A stretch of DNA of 22,812 nucleotides from JBHJHK01 sp050330975 (lineage in GTDB: Bacteria > Pseudomonadota > Gammaproteobacteria > Competibacterales > Competibacteraceae). Both the position numbers and the translations under genes were made by a program. Shown here one piece after another: positions 1-7,623 of the stretch. The stretch's first letter is position 1. Every line of letters starts with the position of its first letter. Location: positions 1 to 22,812 of the forward strand of contig JBHJHK010000215.1 of NCBI GenBank assembly GCA_050330975.1, written 5' to 3'. Below the pieces are notes generated by a model. It searched no databases, had not been told where the DNA came from, and saw nothing but the letters and a program-made list of their open reading frames with translations.

Positions 1-1
1 C

Positions 2-286
2 CGCGCCGCCCGCTGGCATCTCCTGGGCTTTTCCCTGGTTGGGCCGGGGGGGCGGGGCCACGGCCGGGCTCTGGGCTGTGGCGAGGTCAAATTCAGCGGC
101 CAAGTGCTCCCCGACGCACGACTTTTGACTTACCATTTGCACATCAAGCGCACGATCCTCACACGCAAACTCACAATGGGCATCCCCGATGCCGCCGTCG
201 CCGTCGACGGCAACGAGATCTACCGCGGCAAGGAGTTGCGCGTGGGCCTTTTCATTCCTGAGTCGGAGCAGCACGTTACCCCATGA
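2..286 (+). CDS. fabA: 3-hydroxydecanoyl-ACP dehydratase/isomerase, C-terminal part (5' end outside window)
   Basis: This is the 3' end of fabA, the dehydratase/isomerase that introduces the cis double bond in type II fatty acid synthesis. The frame from base 2 reads through GRALGCGEVKFSGQVLP and the stretch ending KELRVGLF, which align with E. coli FabA GRALGVGEVKFTGQVLP and SDLKVGLF without gaps. It ends in TGA at 284-286, overlapping the fabB start as ATGA, the usual sign of a coupled fabAB operon. The first codons are odd. The residue aligned with catalytic Asp of GLDAMWQ (Asp84 in mature E. coli numbering) is Ala (codon 5-7), its neighbours are Arg, and the FLGWLGG segment reads SLVGPGG. 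These lie at the very edge of the window and may be poor sequence. The catalytic His lies upstream, out of view. Confidence 0.9.
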   Translation, partial: RAARWHLLGFSLVGPGGRGHGRALGCGEVKFSGQVLPDARLLTYHLHIKRTILTRKLTMGIPDAAVAVDGNEIYRGKELRVGLFIPESEQHVTP

Positions 287-1515
287 CTCCTTCCACGAGA
301 CGCGTCGTCGTCACAGGCATCGGCATCGCCTCCAGCCTTGGCGTCGGCAAAGCCGCCGTCGTCGACAGCCTCTACCAAGGCCGCAGCGGCATCAGCCAAA
401 GCCAGGCCTACCGCGACTTGGGGATGCGCAGTCTCATCCACGGCGCCATCGATATAGACCTCGCCGATCACATCGACCGGCGGCTGCTGCGCTTCATGGG
501 CCCTGGTGCCGGCTATGCCTACCTCTCCCTGCAAGAGGCCCTCGCCGACGCCGAATTGCCCGAGGCGTCCATCTCCCATCCCCGCACGGGTTTGGTCATG
601 GGTACCGGCGGCGCCAGTTTGTCCAACGCCGTGGCCGCTGCGGATCTGCTGCGGGAGCGGGGCATCAAGCGCGTGGGACCCTACATGGTGCCCCGAACCA
701 TGAGTTCCACCGTGGCGGCCAACTTGGCCACGGCGTTTAAAATCAAGGGGGTGAGCTACACCATGAGCTCGGCGTGCGCCACCAGCGCCCACTGCATCGG
801 CCACGGGGCCGAGCTCATCCAGTGGGGCAAACAAGACGTGGTGTTGGCCGGGGCCGGCGACGAGGTCCACTGGACCACCACGGCGTTGTTCGACGCCATG
901 GGGGCCTTGTCCACCCGCTACAACGACACCCCCACCCTGGCCTCCCGCCCCTTCGACCGGGATCGAGATGGCTTTGTCGCCTCGGGCGGCGGCGGAGCCG
1001 TGGTCTTGGAGTCCCTCGACCACGCCCGCAACCGGGGGGCCACCATCTACGCCGAATTGGTGGGTTACGGTGCCACCTCCGACGGCCACGATATGGTACA
1101 GCCCTCGGGGGAGGGCTCGGTGCGCTGTATGCGCCAGGCCCTCGAGGGTTTGTCCCCCGAGACCATCGACTACCTCAATCCCCATGCCACGAGTACGCCC
1201 TTGGGGGACATCGCCGAACTCAAGGCCGTGCGCCAGGTGTTCGGCGACCACCCACCCCCCATCAGCGCCACCAAATCCCTCTCCGGCCACGCCTTGGGAG
1301 CCGCCGGCGTCCACGAAGCCATTTATTGCCTGTTGATGCAGGCCCATGGCTTTATCGCCGCCTCGGCCAACGTCGACCACCTAGACCCCGAGGCCGAGGC
1401 CTTCCCCATCGTCGTCCAGCGCCGCACCGACGTGGACTTAAACACGGTGATGAGCAACAGTTTTGGCTTTGGCGGCACCAACGCCACCCTGGTCTTAAAG
1501 CGCTACGCCGCCTGA
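283..1515 (+). CDS. fabB: Beta-ketoacyl-ACP synthase I
   Basis: FabB condenses malonyl-ACP with growing acyl-ACP and elongates the cis-3-decenoyl product of FabA, so this pair makes unsaturated fatty acids. The 410-residue protein is full length (E. coli FabB is 406). The Cys-His-His triad is present: Cys165 in SSACATSAHCIG, His301 in NPHATSTPLGD, and His336 in SATKSLSGHALGAAG, with Lys331 of the same motif. The C-terminal MSNSFGFGGTNATLV signature is intact. The ATG overlaps the fabA stop, so the start is set by translational coupling rather than by a strong Shine-Dalgarno site. Homology to FabB rather than FabF runs along the whole length. Confidence 0.97.
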   Translation: MTPSTRRVVVTGIGIASSLGVGKAAVVDSLYQGRSGISQSQAYRDLGMRSLIHGAIDIDLADHIDRRLLRFMGPGAGYAYLSLQEALADAELPEASISHPRTGLVMGTGGASLSNAVAAADLLRERGIKRVGPYMVPRTMSSTVAANLATAFKIKGVSYTMSSACATSAHCIGHGAELIQWGKQDVVLAGAGDEVHWTTTALFDAMGALSTRYNDTPTLASRPFDRDRDGFVASGGGGAVVLESLDHARNRGATIYAELVGYGATSDGHDMVQPSGEGSVRCMRQALEGLSPETIDYLNPHATSTPLGDIAELKAVRQVFGDHPPPISATKSLSGHALGAAGVHEAIYCLLMQAHGFIAASANVDHLDPEAEAFPIVVQRRTDVDLNTVMSNSFGFGGTNATLVLKRYAA

Positions 1516-1563
1516 GGGCCTCTTTCGACCACCACCTCCACAACCCTCGGGAGGATCCCTGCC

Positions 1564-1761
1564 GTGACCGGCGAAGAACCCAGTATTTGGACCTATCTCC
1601 TGGTGGGGATAACCGCCTTGGCGGTGCTGTTTTTCTTTGGTCCCAGCGCCAAACGCGCCCTGGAGCGCAGCAAGAACGCCCCCAAGGATTGGCCGGCGGT
1701 GCTGATTCCCCTGGCTTTGGTCGTGCTGTTTGTGATGTTTCTAGTGGCCATGGTCCAGTGA
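1564..1761 (+). CDS. Small two-helix membrane protein, unknown function
   Basis: A 65-residue protein that I do not recognise. It starts at GTG, 48 bases after fabB, and a GGGAGG Shine-Dalgarno-like run lies a few bases upstream (about 1549-1555). It has two clear hydrophobic segments, residues about 9-26 (WTYLLVGITALAVLFFFG) and 44-63 (PAVLIPLALVVLFVMFLVAM), joined by a basic loop of about 17 residues (SAKRALERSKNAPKDW). The positive loop suggests both termini face the periplasm. Its position suggests co-transcription with fabAB, possibly as an envelope or lipid-related membrane peptide, but that is only inference. It ends in TGA. Confidence 0.7.
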   Translation: MTGEEPSIWTYLLVGITALAVLFFFGPSAKRALERSKNAPKDWPAVLIPLALVVLFVMFLVAMVQ

Positions 1762-1831
1762 TTTTTGTAAGACTCGGAAATGGCCGCCATCTCGATTATC
1801 ATCGTCACCGCTGCTACTTGGGAGAGCAACT

Positions 1832-2449
1832 GTGGTTGATGAGGTGGAGGGAAACATTCGCCCGGGGTTCGAAGATCCCATCTACGAAGCCCAACGGGTC
1901 TACCGGCTACTGACCGACGCCAAGGCCCAGCCGGGCACTGTGGTGGAGGTCGACCCCGTCCCCGCGGTGCGCCCCTTTAACAGCGCCACCATGGCCCTTT
2001 GTTTGACCCTGCTGGACATCGACACCAAAGTGTGGCTAGACGCCGCCAGTCGCCACTCCGCCATCGTCCGGCATCTGAACCACCACTGTGGCTGCGAGGC
2101 CGCCGACAATCCCGGCCTCGCCGATTACGTCATAGCCGTTCAACCCCAGGATTTGCCTCCCCTCGACACCCTGGCCAGCGCCGACCCCAAGCGGGCCCAG
2201 GGGGACGGCGAACTGGGGCGGTTATTGATCGTCCAGGTGCGTCGTTTGGGGAGCGGCCGGATTTTTGCCCTGTTGAGAGCAAGCGGCAACACCGCCGTCA
2301 CCCTGGCCGTGGAGGGTCTAGACGAGACCCTAGTCGAGGGCTTGAGCCAACCGCCGTCGGCGAGGTCTCGCCCCATGGATATCGTCTTGACCCAGGGCAA
2401 TCAGTTTTTGGTCTTGCCCCGGGATACCTGGCTTCAACCCTTGGGCTAA
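1832..2449 (+). CDS. phnH: PhnH-like carbon-phosphorus lyase complex subunit
   Basis: In organisms with C-P lyase, PhnH joins PhnG, PhnI and PhnJ in the core complex that attaches phosphonate to ATP-derived ribose and cleaves the C-P bond. The 205-residue protein is close to E. coli PhnH in length (194). It aligns along its whole length: DPIYEAQRVYRLLTDAKAQPG with VQDAQHSFRRLLKAMSEPG, PFNSATMALCLTLLDIDTKVW with [21 protein letters not shown], and the ending PMDIVLTQGNQFLVLPRDT with GIDLILTCGERLLAIPRTT. The start is a GTG behind GGGAGAG. It ends in TAA. No phnG, phnI, phnJ, phnK or phnL gene lies in the window, so this copy stands outside a normal phn operon. The family call is firm; an active C-P lyase role here is unproven. 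Confidence 0.88.
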   Translation: MVDEVEGNIRPGFEDPIYEAQRVYRLLTDAKAQPGTVVEVDPVPAVRPFNSATMALCLTLLDIDTKVWLDAASRHSAIVRHLNHHCGCEAADNPGLADYVIAVQPQDLPPLDTLASADPKRAQGDGELGRLLIVQVRRLGSGRIFALLRASGNTAVTLAVEGLDETLVEGLSQPPSARSRPMDIVLTQGNQFLVLPRDTWLQPLG

Positions 2450-2617
2450 CGACACCATCGTCTCCCCTGGGGCATCCATGGCCCTTTGCAACGCCCGACG
2501 ACAATCCCAGATCTCGGTGCCCGGCCCGGGCCTTGGACAGGGGCACTGTGCCGTCGAACGACGGCGCCTCCCGTGGGTCATAGGAATCAGCTTGGCCCCT
2601 CGTTGGAGAAGCAAGCC

Positions 2618-3307
2618 ATGATAGGATCCGTCGCTGTGTGTTTTGCCCCCGCCCCGGACAGTCAGTTGTGGCAGGTGGGTTGTCGTTGGCTGGGGCGCGA
2701 TGCCGCGAGTGGCGAGTGTTGGCACGCTCCCCCCGCGGACGATATCGATCTGGACGAGTGGCGCCACCTCACCACGGGGCCGCGGGATTGTGGCTTCCAG
2801 GCCCCCCTCAAGCCAGATTTTGCCCTTCGAGCCCAATATGGCATCCAGGATCTGGCCGAGCGACTAGAGGCGGTGGCGCGCCAGCAAAAGCCCTTTTTCG
2901 CCCCTCAGCTCACCCTGGGCAATTTGGGGGGTTTTTTGGCCCTGGTGTTCAGCGCCCCTTGCCCTGAAATGGACGACTTGGCCGCCCTCTGCGTCCAGGA
3001 GTTCGACGGCTTTCGCGACCCCACGGCCACCGAGCCACCGGAGCCGAGCCACAAACCGTTGACTCCCCGGCAGCTGCAGTTGCTGGATTGTTGGGGACAC
3101 CCCTTTGTCTTCGACGAATTTCGCTTCCACTTGGCCCTCACGGGACCCATCGATCGCGCCGAGCGGCCGCGCCTGCGGGGGGTTCTAGCGCCTGTGGTGG
3201 CGCCTTTGTGTCGCGATCCCCTGCGGGTGGACACCTTGAGTCTGTTCGCTCAACCCGCCCGGGGACAGGCCTTTTACCTCCACCGGCGCTGTCCTTTGGG
3301 ACACTGA
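2618..3307 (+). CDS. DUF1045 phosphonate-metabolism family protein with degenerate 2H-type motifs
   Basis: This family is usually encoded in phosphonate operons and resembles 2H phosphoesterases, which use two His-x-Ser/Thr motifs. The 229-residue protein shows the family landmarks: CFAPAPDSQL at the N terminus, WLGRDAASGE, GFLALVFSAP, LTPRQLQLLDCWGHPFVFDEFRFH, and a LSLFAQP motif near the end. I chose ATG 2618 because GGAG lies about 9 bases upstream and the family normally begins right before this strand; the open frame upstream has no homology. Oddly, the first motif, typically GFHATLK, reads GFQAPLK (residues 59-65), losing His and Thr. The second, typically FHMTLTG, reads FHLALTG, keeping His171 but losing Thr. 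It is therefore probably catalytically impaired, or the sequence contains errors here. Confidence 0.8.
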   Translation: MIGSVAVCFAPAPDSQLWQVGCRWLGRDAASGECWHAPPADDIDLDEWRHLTTGPRDCGFQAPLKPDFALRAQYGIQDLAERLEAVARQQKPFFAPQLTLGNLGGFLALVFSAPCPEMDDLAALCVQEFDGFRDPTATEPPEPSHKPLTPRQLQLLDCWGHPFVFDEFRFHLALTGPIDRAERPRLRGVLAPVVAPLCRDPLRVDTLSLFAQPARGQAFYLHRRCPLGH

Positions 3308-3371
3308 AGCCACCGCTCCCCATCGCCTCAACCCACTCCCCGCCCCCCCGCCAAAGCCCCGTTGAGGGCCA

Positions 3372-3405
3372 CTGTCATTTCGCTGCAACAGATGTGCGGT
3401 AGAAC
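3372..3405 (+). promoter_or_regulatory. Pho box plus -10 element upstream of the phosphatase gene
   Basis: CTGTCAT at 3372-3378 is a perfect PhoB half-site. Four bases later comes CTGCAAC at 3383-3389, so 11 of 14 half-site bases match the E. coli consensus with correct 11-bp phasing. Exactly ten bases after the box is TAGAAC (3400-3405), a plausible -10, which is the spacing expected where PhoB replaces the -35. The start codon of the phosphatase is about 60 bases further on. With phoB and phoR in the same window, PhoB control is a reasonable inference. Confidence 0.65.
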
Positions 3406-3468
3406 ATCGGGTCGATGTTGAAACATTGTTGCAGTTTTGGACAATTCCATCCACGCAGGAGAAGTGTA

Positions 3469-6168
3469 ATGGGTAATATCCAGCGGTTTTGCGGTGCGGC
3501 CGCGGCGCTCGCTGCGCTGTTGGCCACATCGAACGCCCTAGCCCAGGCCCCCGAGGCCCCCGAAGCCTTCGTCGAGTACCTCTACGACAATATTCTCCTT
3601 CGCGACGGCGACGGCGCCGGCACGAACTATTGGAGCGGTTTTGTCACCGATGGCACCCTCACCGAGGGACAAACGGCCAATCGTTTCTTCGCCGACGTCG
3701 GGTACGCTGGCAGTACTGAGGTCTTGGGGACGGCAGACCTCCTCAACGTGCTCTACGGCATCGACGACCAAGCCCCGAGCCCGGCGACCCTGGCCGGCGT
3801 GAAGGATACCCTGGAGACCACCGGTAGCTTCGACGACGCCTTCGGTCCGCTGTTTGCCGGCACCGGCATCGACTTCGCAGGCGACGATAATCAAACCTTC
3901 GTCGAGGGCCTCTACCAACTGTTCTACAACCGCGCCGGGGATCCCGAGGGCGGCGCCGGCTGGACGGCGGCCCTGGATGCCGGCCTCAGCCGCGGCGAGT
4001 TAGTGTTGGCCTTTGCCACGTTCCCCGAGGCCGATGAGGTCTTCGGCGGTGACGCCCTGGTGGACTACGCCTACCAAATCTTCACCGGCCGCGGGGCCAC
4101 CCCCACCGAGCTCATGAACGCCAACGGCACCTTGAGCAACGCCTTCCTCACGGCGTTGATCGAAGAAGGCCGCAACCCGCCCCTGGCCGCCTTTACCCTC
4201 CAGCTTCTCCACACCGCCGACCAAGAGGCCGGGGTGGCCGCCCTCGACGACGCGCCCCGCTTCTCCGCGGTGCTCAACGTCCTGGAAGCCGACGCCGCCG
4301 GCGTCGATGGAACCTTGATCCTGTCGTCGGGGGACGCCTACATCCCCGGGGTGTTCTTGACCGCCAGTGCCGATGAGAGCCTAGCGCCCCTCCTGGGGGT
4401 TCCCGGCAACGCCCGGGGCGACATCCTCATCCAAAACGCCTTGGGCTTCCAGGCCATCGCCCTGGGCAACCACGAGTTCGACTTCGGTCCCGACTTCGTC
4501 TTTGAGATCATCGCCCCCGAAGAGGGCGAGGACGGCACCTACCCCGGCGCCCAGTTTCCCTATTTGAGCACCAACATCGACTTCACCCCCGAAACGGGCA
4601 CCGAAGAAGAGCCCGGCTTGGGCAGTTTGGTGGTGGAAGACGGCCTGGATGGCGCCACCTTGACCAACGCCGTCGCCGGCTACATCACCCTGGATGCCGG
4701 TGGTGAGACCTTTGGCGTCATCGGCGCCACCACCCCGACCTTGGAGGTCATCTCCAGCACTGGTGACCTGGTGATCGCGCCCCAGCCCTTTGGCGCCCCG
4801 GCCACCGAAGAGCAACTGGCCGCCCTGGCCGCCGAGATCCAACCGGCGGTGGACGACCTGCGGAGCCAGGACATCGACAAGATCATTTTGCTGGCCCACA
4901 TGCAGCAAATCAGCGTCGAATACGCCCTGGCCACCCTGCTCGACGGGGTGGACATCATCGTCGCCGGTGGCTCCAACACCATTTTGGCCGACGCCACCGA
5001 CCGGCTGCGCCCCGGCGACACCGCAGCAGGGGACTACCCCCAGCAGTTCACATCCAGCACGGGGGAGCCGGTGTTGGTGGTCAACACCGACGGCAACTAC
5101 CGCTATGTGGGTCGATTGGTCATCGGCTTCGACGCCAATGGGGTGATCGTCCCCAGCACCTACGACACCGCGGTGAGCGGCGCCTACGCCACCGACGACC
5201 AGGGTTTGCTCGATGTCAACGCCACCCTGGCCGACGCCGACCAGGCGGTCATCGACATCACCGACGCCCTAGAGGCGGTCATCATCGCCACCGAGAGCAA
5301 CCAGTTTGGCGCCACCGCCGTCTACCTGGACGGCCGCCGCTCTGAGGTGCGCTCGGAGGAGACCAACCTGGGCAACCTCTCCGCCGACGCCAACTTGTTC
5401 GTCGCCCAACAAGTGGAGTCCAACACCGCCCTTTCTTTGAAAAACGGCGGCGGCATTCGCGATGACATCGGCGAGGTCGTCGTACCTCCGGGGGCCAGCG
5501 GCCCTGAAGACACCCAGTTCCTGCCCCCCGCCGCCATCGAGGCCGCCGGCAAAGAAGAAGGGGAGATCTCCCAGACCGACATCGCCAACGCCCTGCGTTT
5601 CAACAACGAACTCACCTTGGTCACGGTCACCGCCGAGGAACTCAAGGCGTTGTTGGAAAACGGCGTGGCAGGTGTGGCCCCCGGCGCCACCCCCGGGGCC
5701 TTCCCCCAGGTGGCGGGCATCCAGTTCAGCTTTGACCCCGGTCTCGAAGCCGGCTCTAGAGTCCAGAGCCTGGTGGTCGTCGACGCCGACGGCTTGGATA
5801 CCACCGAGCGCGACGGTCTCGACATCGTGGTCCAAGGTGGCCAGGTCCAGGGCGATGTGGACCGCACCTTCCGCTTGGTCACCCTGAACTTCTTGGCCGA
5901 GGGCGGCGACGGCTACCCCTTCCCCATGGATGAAGGCGCCAACCAACTCAACCTGACGACCCTCGACCAGCAAGTGCTGCTCGAACTGCTCGGTGGGGAA
6001 GCCACCTTTGCCGACGCCGGTAGCGAGCAAGACGCCCTCGCCCGGTACTTGGCGAACGAGTTTCCCTTGGATACCCCCTTCGCCGAGGAAGAGGCAGCCC
6101 CTGCAGACGACGAGCGGATTCAAAATCTCTCCGTCCGCGAGGACACCGTCATTCCCGCCGAACGCTGA
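3469..6168 (+). CDS. Secreted DUF4214 / 5'-nucleotidase-type metallophosphatase
   Basis: An exported 899-residue phosphatase, probably releasing phosphate from nucleotides or other esters outside the cytoplasm. ATG 3469 has AGGAGA upstream and begins a signal peptide (FCGAAAALAALLATSNALA). Residues about 28-225 hold DUF4214-like repeats (YLYDNILLRDGDGAG, LYQLFYNRAGDPEGGAG, YAYQIFTGRGATP), a module of surface and S-layer-associated proteins. The metallophosphatase domain follows: HTADQEAG (248-255), SSGDAYIPG (about 286-294), GNHE (333-336), LLAHMQQ (His477) and AGGSNT (499-504). The C-terminal nucleotidase domain has ETNLGNL (631-637) and NGGGIR (659-664). The protein is very acidic, as in marine or halophilic secreted enzymes. 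It has a Pho box upstream and pstS downstream. Substrate specificity cannot be read from the sequence. Confidence 0.9.
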   Translation: MGNIQRFCGAAAALAALLATSNALAQAPEAPEAFVEYLYDNILLRDGDGAGTNYWSGFVTDGTLTEGQTANRFFADVGYAGSTEVLGTADLLNVLYGIDDQAPSPATLAGVKDTLETTGSFDDAFGPLFAGTGIDFAGDDNQTFVEGLYQLFYNRAGDPEGGAGWTAALDAGLSRGELVLAFATFPEADEVFGGDALVDYAYQIFTGRGATPTELMNANGTLSNAFLTALIEEGRNPPLAAFTLQLLHTADQEAGVAALDDAPRFSAVLNVLEADAAGVDGTLILSSGDAYIPGVFLTASADESLAPLLGVPGNARGDILIQNALGFQAIALGNHEFDFGPDFVFEIIAPEEGEDGTYPGAQFPYLSTNIDFTPETGTEEEPGLGSLVVEDGLDGATLTNAVAGYITLDAGGETFGVIGATTPTLEVISSTGDLVIAPQPFGAPATEEQLAALAAEIQPAVDDLRSQDIDKIILLAHMQQISVEYALATLLDGVDIIVAGGSNTILADATDRLRPGDTAAGDYPQQFTSSTGEPVLVVNTDGNYRYVGRLVIGFDANGVIVPSTYDTAVSGAYATDDQGLLDVNATLADADQAVIDITDALEAVIIATESNQFGATAVYLDGRRSEVRSEETNLGNLSADANLFVAQQVESNTALSLKNGGGIRDDIGEVVVPPGASGPEDTQFLPPAAIEAAGKEEGEISQTDIANALRFNNELTLVTVTAEELKALLENGVAGVAPGATPGAFPQVAGIQFSFDPGLEAGSRVQSLVVVDADGLDTTERDGLDIVVQGGQVQGDVDRTFRLVTLNFLAEGGDGYPFPMDEGANQLNLTTLDQQVLLELLGGEATFADAGSEQDALARYLANEFPLDTPFAEEEAAPADDERIQNLSVREDTVIPAER

Positions 6169-6179
6169 ATCGGGATTCG

Positions 6180-6201
6180 CCCGCCGGGTTTGCCCGGCGG
6201 G
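6180..6201 (+). terminator. Stem-loop terminator after the phosphatase gene
   Basis: A perfect 9-bp inverted repeat (CCCGCCGGG at 6180-6188, CCCGGCGGG at 6193-6201) encloses the loop TTTG, starting 12 bases after the phosphatase stop codon. The T-run behind it is weak (TTCCATAGCCTTTCC), so it may act with other factors or mainly protect the 3' end. It separates the phosphatase unit from pstS. Confidence 0.6.
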
Positions 6202-6464
6202 TTCCATAGCCTTTCCATGAAGGACGGTCTGGACGTGCCACGGCCAGACCTCAAATCCACGCCAGTGCGCTGCAGGACGGCTTCGACGGCTGGGGCGTCG
6301 ACGGCGTAGATCGCCCGAGGTTTCCAAGTATTCTGGAGACTGTCAGGCCTTTAGTAGTGGCATTAACGGAAGTGCAACTTTTCCGACATGCCTTTGTTGT
6401 GTTCTAGTATTAGCTTAAGTCTTGAATGCAAGACGCTTTCAACCATCGCTGCCAAGAGGTGTTT
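6202..6464 (+). promoter_or_regulatory. pstS upstream region, probable promoter; Pho box not convincing
   Basis: 263 bases between the terminator and pstS. The part from about 6330 is AT-richer. A -10-like TAGTAT lies at 6405-6410, about 55 bases before the start codon. A lone PhoB half-site-like CTGTCAG is at 6340-6346, but its partner (TTAGTAG) matches poorly and no -10 is spaced correctly from it. PhoB control of pst is expected from the family, but I cannot point to a confident site. No gene is visible here. Confidence 0.35.
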
Positions 6465-7496
6465 ATGATCAACCGTCACTATGCTCTGGTCACCGCTGGC
6501 CTGGCCCTGGCCCTGGCCCAGACCGCCCACGCCCAACGGGATCAGATCTCTATCGTCGGCTCCTCTACGGTGTACCCCTTTGCCACCGTCGTGGCAGAGC
6601 AATTCGGCAGAAAGAATGCCAATTTCAGCACCCCCAAGATCGAATCCACGGGTTCTGGCGGCGGTCTGAAGTTGTTCTGTGCCGGTGTTGGCACCCAACA
6701 CCCCGACATCACCAACGCCTCCCGCGCCATCAAGAGCTCTGAACGCGATCTCTGCGCCAGCAACGGCGTCACCGAGATCACCGAAGTCCTCATCGGCTAC
6801 GACGGCATCGTATTGGCCAACTCCAAGGCGGCTGCCCACTACGAGCTCACCCGGGAAGAGGTCTTCTTGGCCCTGGCCAAGGAAGTGCCCAGCCCCGACG
6901 GTCAGGGCATGGTGGAAAATCCCTTCAAGTTCTGGAACCAGGTGAACCCCGACCTGCCCCGGGCCCCCATCGAAGTCTTGGGCCCCCCCCCGACCTCCGG
7001 TACCCGCGACGCCTTCGTCGAACTGGTCATGGAAGAGGCTTGTGAGAGCTTCCCCGCCATCGAAGCCCTCGACGACGATCGCAAAGACGAAGCCTGCACC
7101 ACTGTCCGCGAGGACGGCGCCTTCATCGAGGCCGGCGAGAACGACAACCTCATCGTTCAAAAGCTCCAGGCCAACCCCGCCGCCCTGGGGATCTTTGGCT
7201 TTAGCTTCCTCGACCAAAACGCCGACGTGATCCAGGCCGCCACCATGGACGGCACCGATCCCACCTTCGACACCATCGCCGACGGTTCCTACCCCGTGTC
7301 CCGTCCCCTGTACTTCTACGTCAAGAACGCCCACGCGGGCGTGATTCCCGGCATCCAGGAGTTCGTGGCCGAGTTCGTCAGCGACGCGGCCTCCGGTCAA
7401 GAGGGCTACCTCACCGACCGCGGTTTGATTCCGCTGTCCGAGGAACTCCACGCCGAGATGGCTCAAAGCGCCAGCAATCTGGTGCCCATGCAGTAA
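6465..7496 (+). CDS. pstS: Phosphate ABC transporter, periplasmic phosphate-binding protein
   Basis: PstS captures phosphate in the periplasm and delivers it to PstCA. The 343-residue protein starts at ATG 6465, behind AAGAGGT, and opens with a signal peptide (YALVTAGLALALAQTAHA, cleavage after AHA). Phosphate-contact motifs are visible: GSSTVYPF near the mature N terminus, ESTGSGGGLKLFC, and TSGTRDAF in the second lobe. It belongs to the PstS group with a GSSTV motif rather than the E. coli GAGAS type. It ends in TAA and is followed by a strong hairpin and then pstC. Confidence 0.96.
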   Translation: MINRHYALVTAGLALALAQTAHAQRDQISIVGSSTVYPFATVVAEQFGRKNANFSTPKIESTGSGGGLKLFCAGVGTQHPDITNASRAIKSSERDLCASNGVTEITEVLIGYDGIVLANSKAAAHYELTREEVFLALAKEVPSPDGQGMVENPFKFWNQVNPDLPRAPIEVLGPPPTSGTRDAFVELVMEEACESFPAIEALDDDRKDEACTTVREDGAFIEAGENDNLIVQKLQANPAALGIFGFSFLDQNADVIQAATMDGTDPTFDTIADGSYPVSRPLYFYVKNAHAGVIPGIQEFVAEFVSDAASGQEGYLTDRGLIPLSEELHAEMAQSASNLVPMQ

Positions 7497-7521
7497 CATT
7501 TTTAGACTTCGCGCGATCCCC

Positions 7522-7558
7522 GGGCCCGCGGTCGGCGGCAGTTGCCGCCCCCGGGCCC
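7522..7558 (+). terminator. Bipartite hairpin between pstS and pstC
   Basis: Outer arms GGGCCCG (7522-7528) and CGGGCCC (7552-7558) enclose an inner stem GGCGGC/GCCGCC (7534-7539 and 7544-7549) with tetraloop AGTT. The tail is only CTTTCAG, so it is more likely an attenuator or mRNA-end stabiliser than a full terminator. Such a structure would let pstS mRNA exceed pstCAB mRNA, which suits the higher need for the binding protein. Confidence 0.55.
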
Positions 7559-7623
7559 TTTCAGCACCTGGCGTTCCCAATCGCGCGCTTCGTCCAAAAC
7601 CCACTGCCCTGCTCTCTACGCCC

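Noticed and set aside
220..1380. Long minus-strand open frame antisense to fabB
   Set aside because: It is the shadow of a well-conserved fabB in GC-rich DNA, has a Gly/His/Val-rich composition with no recognisable domain, and has no ribosome site.
774..1913. Plus-strand open frame of 379 codons spanning fabB and the small membrane gene
   Set aside because: It is an Arg/His/Pro-rich frame-shifted reading of conserved genes in another frame.
6340..6357. Pho box upstream of pstS beginning CTGTCAG
   Set aside because: Only one half-site matches; the partner TTAGTAG matches 2 of 7 and no -10 lies at the proper distance.
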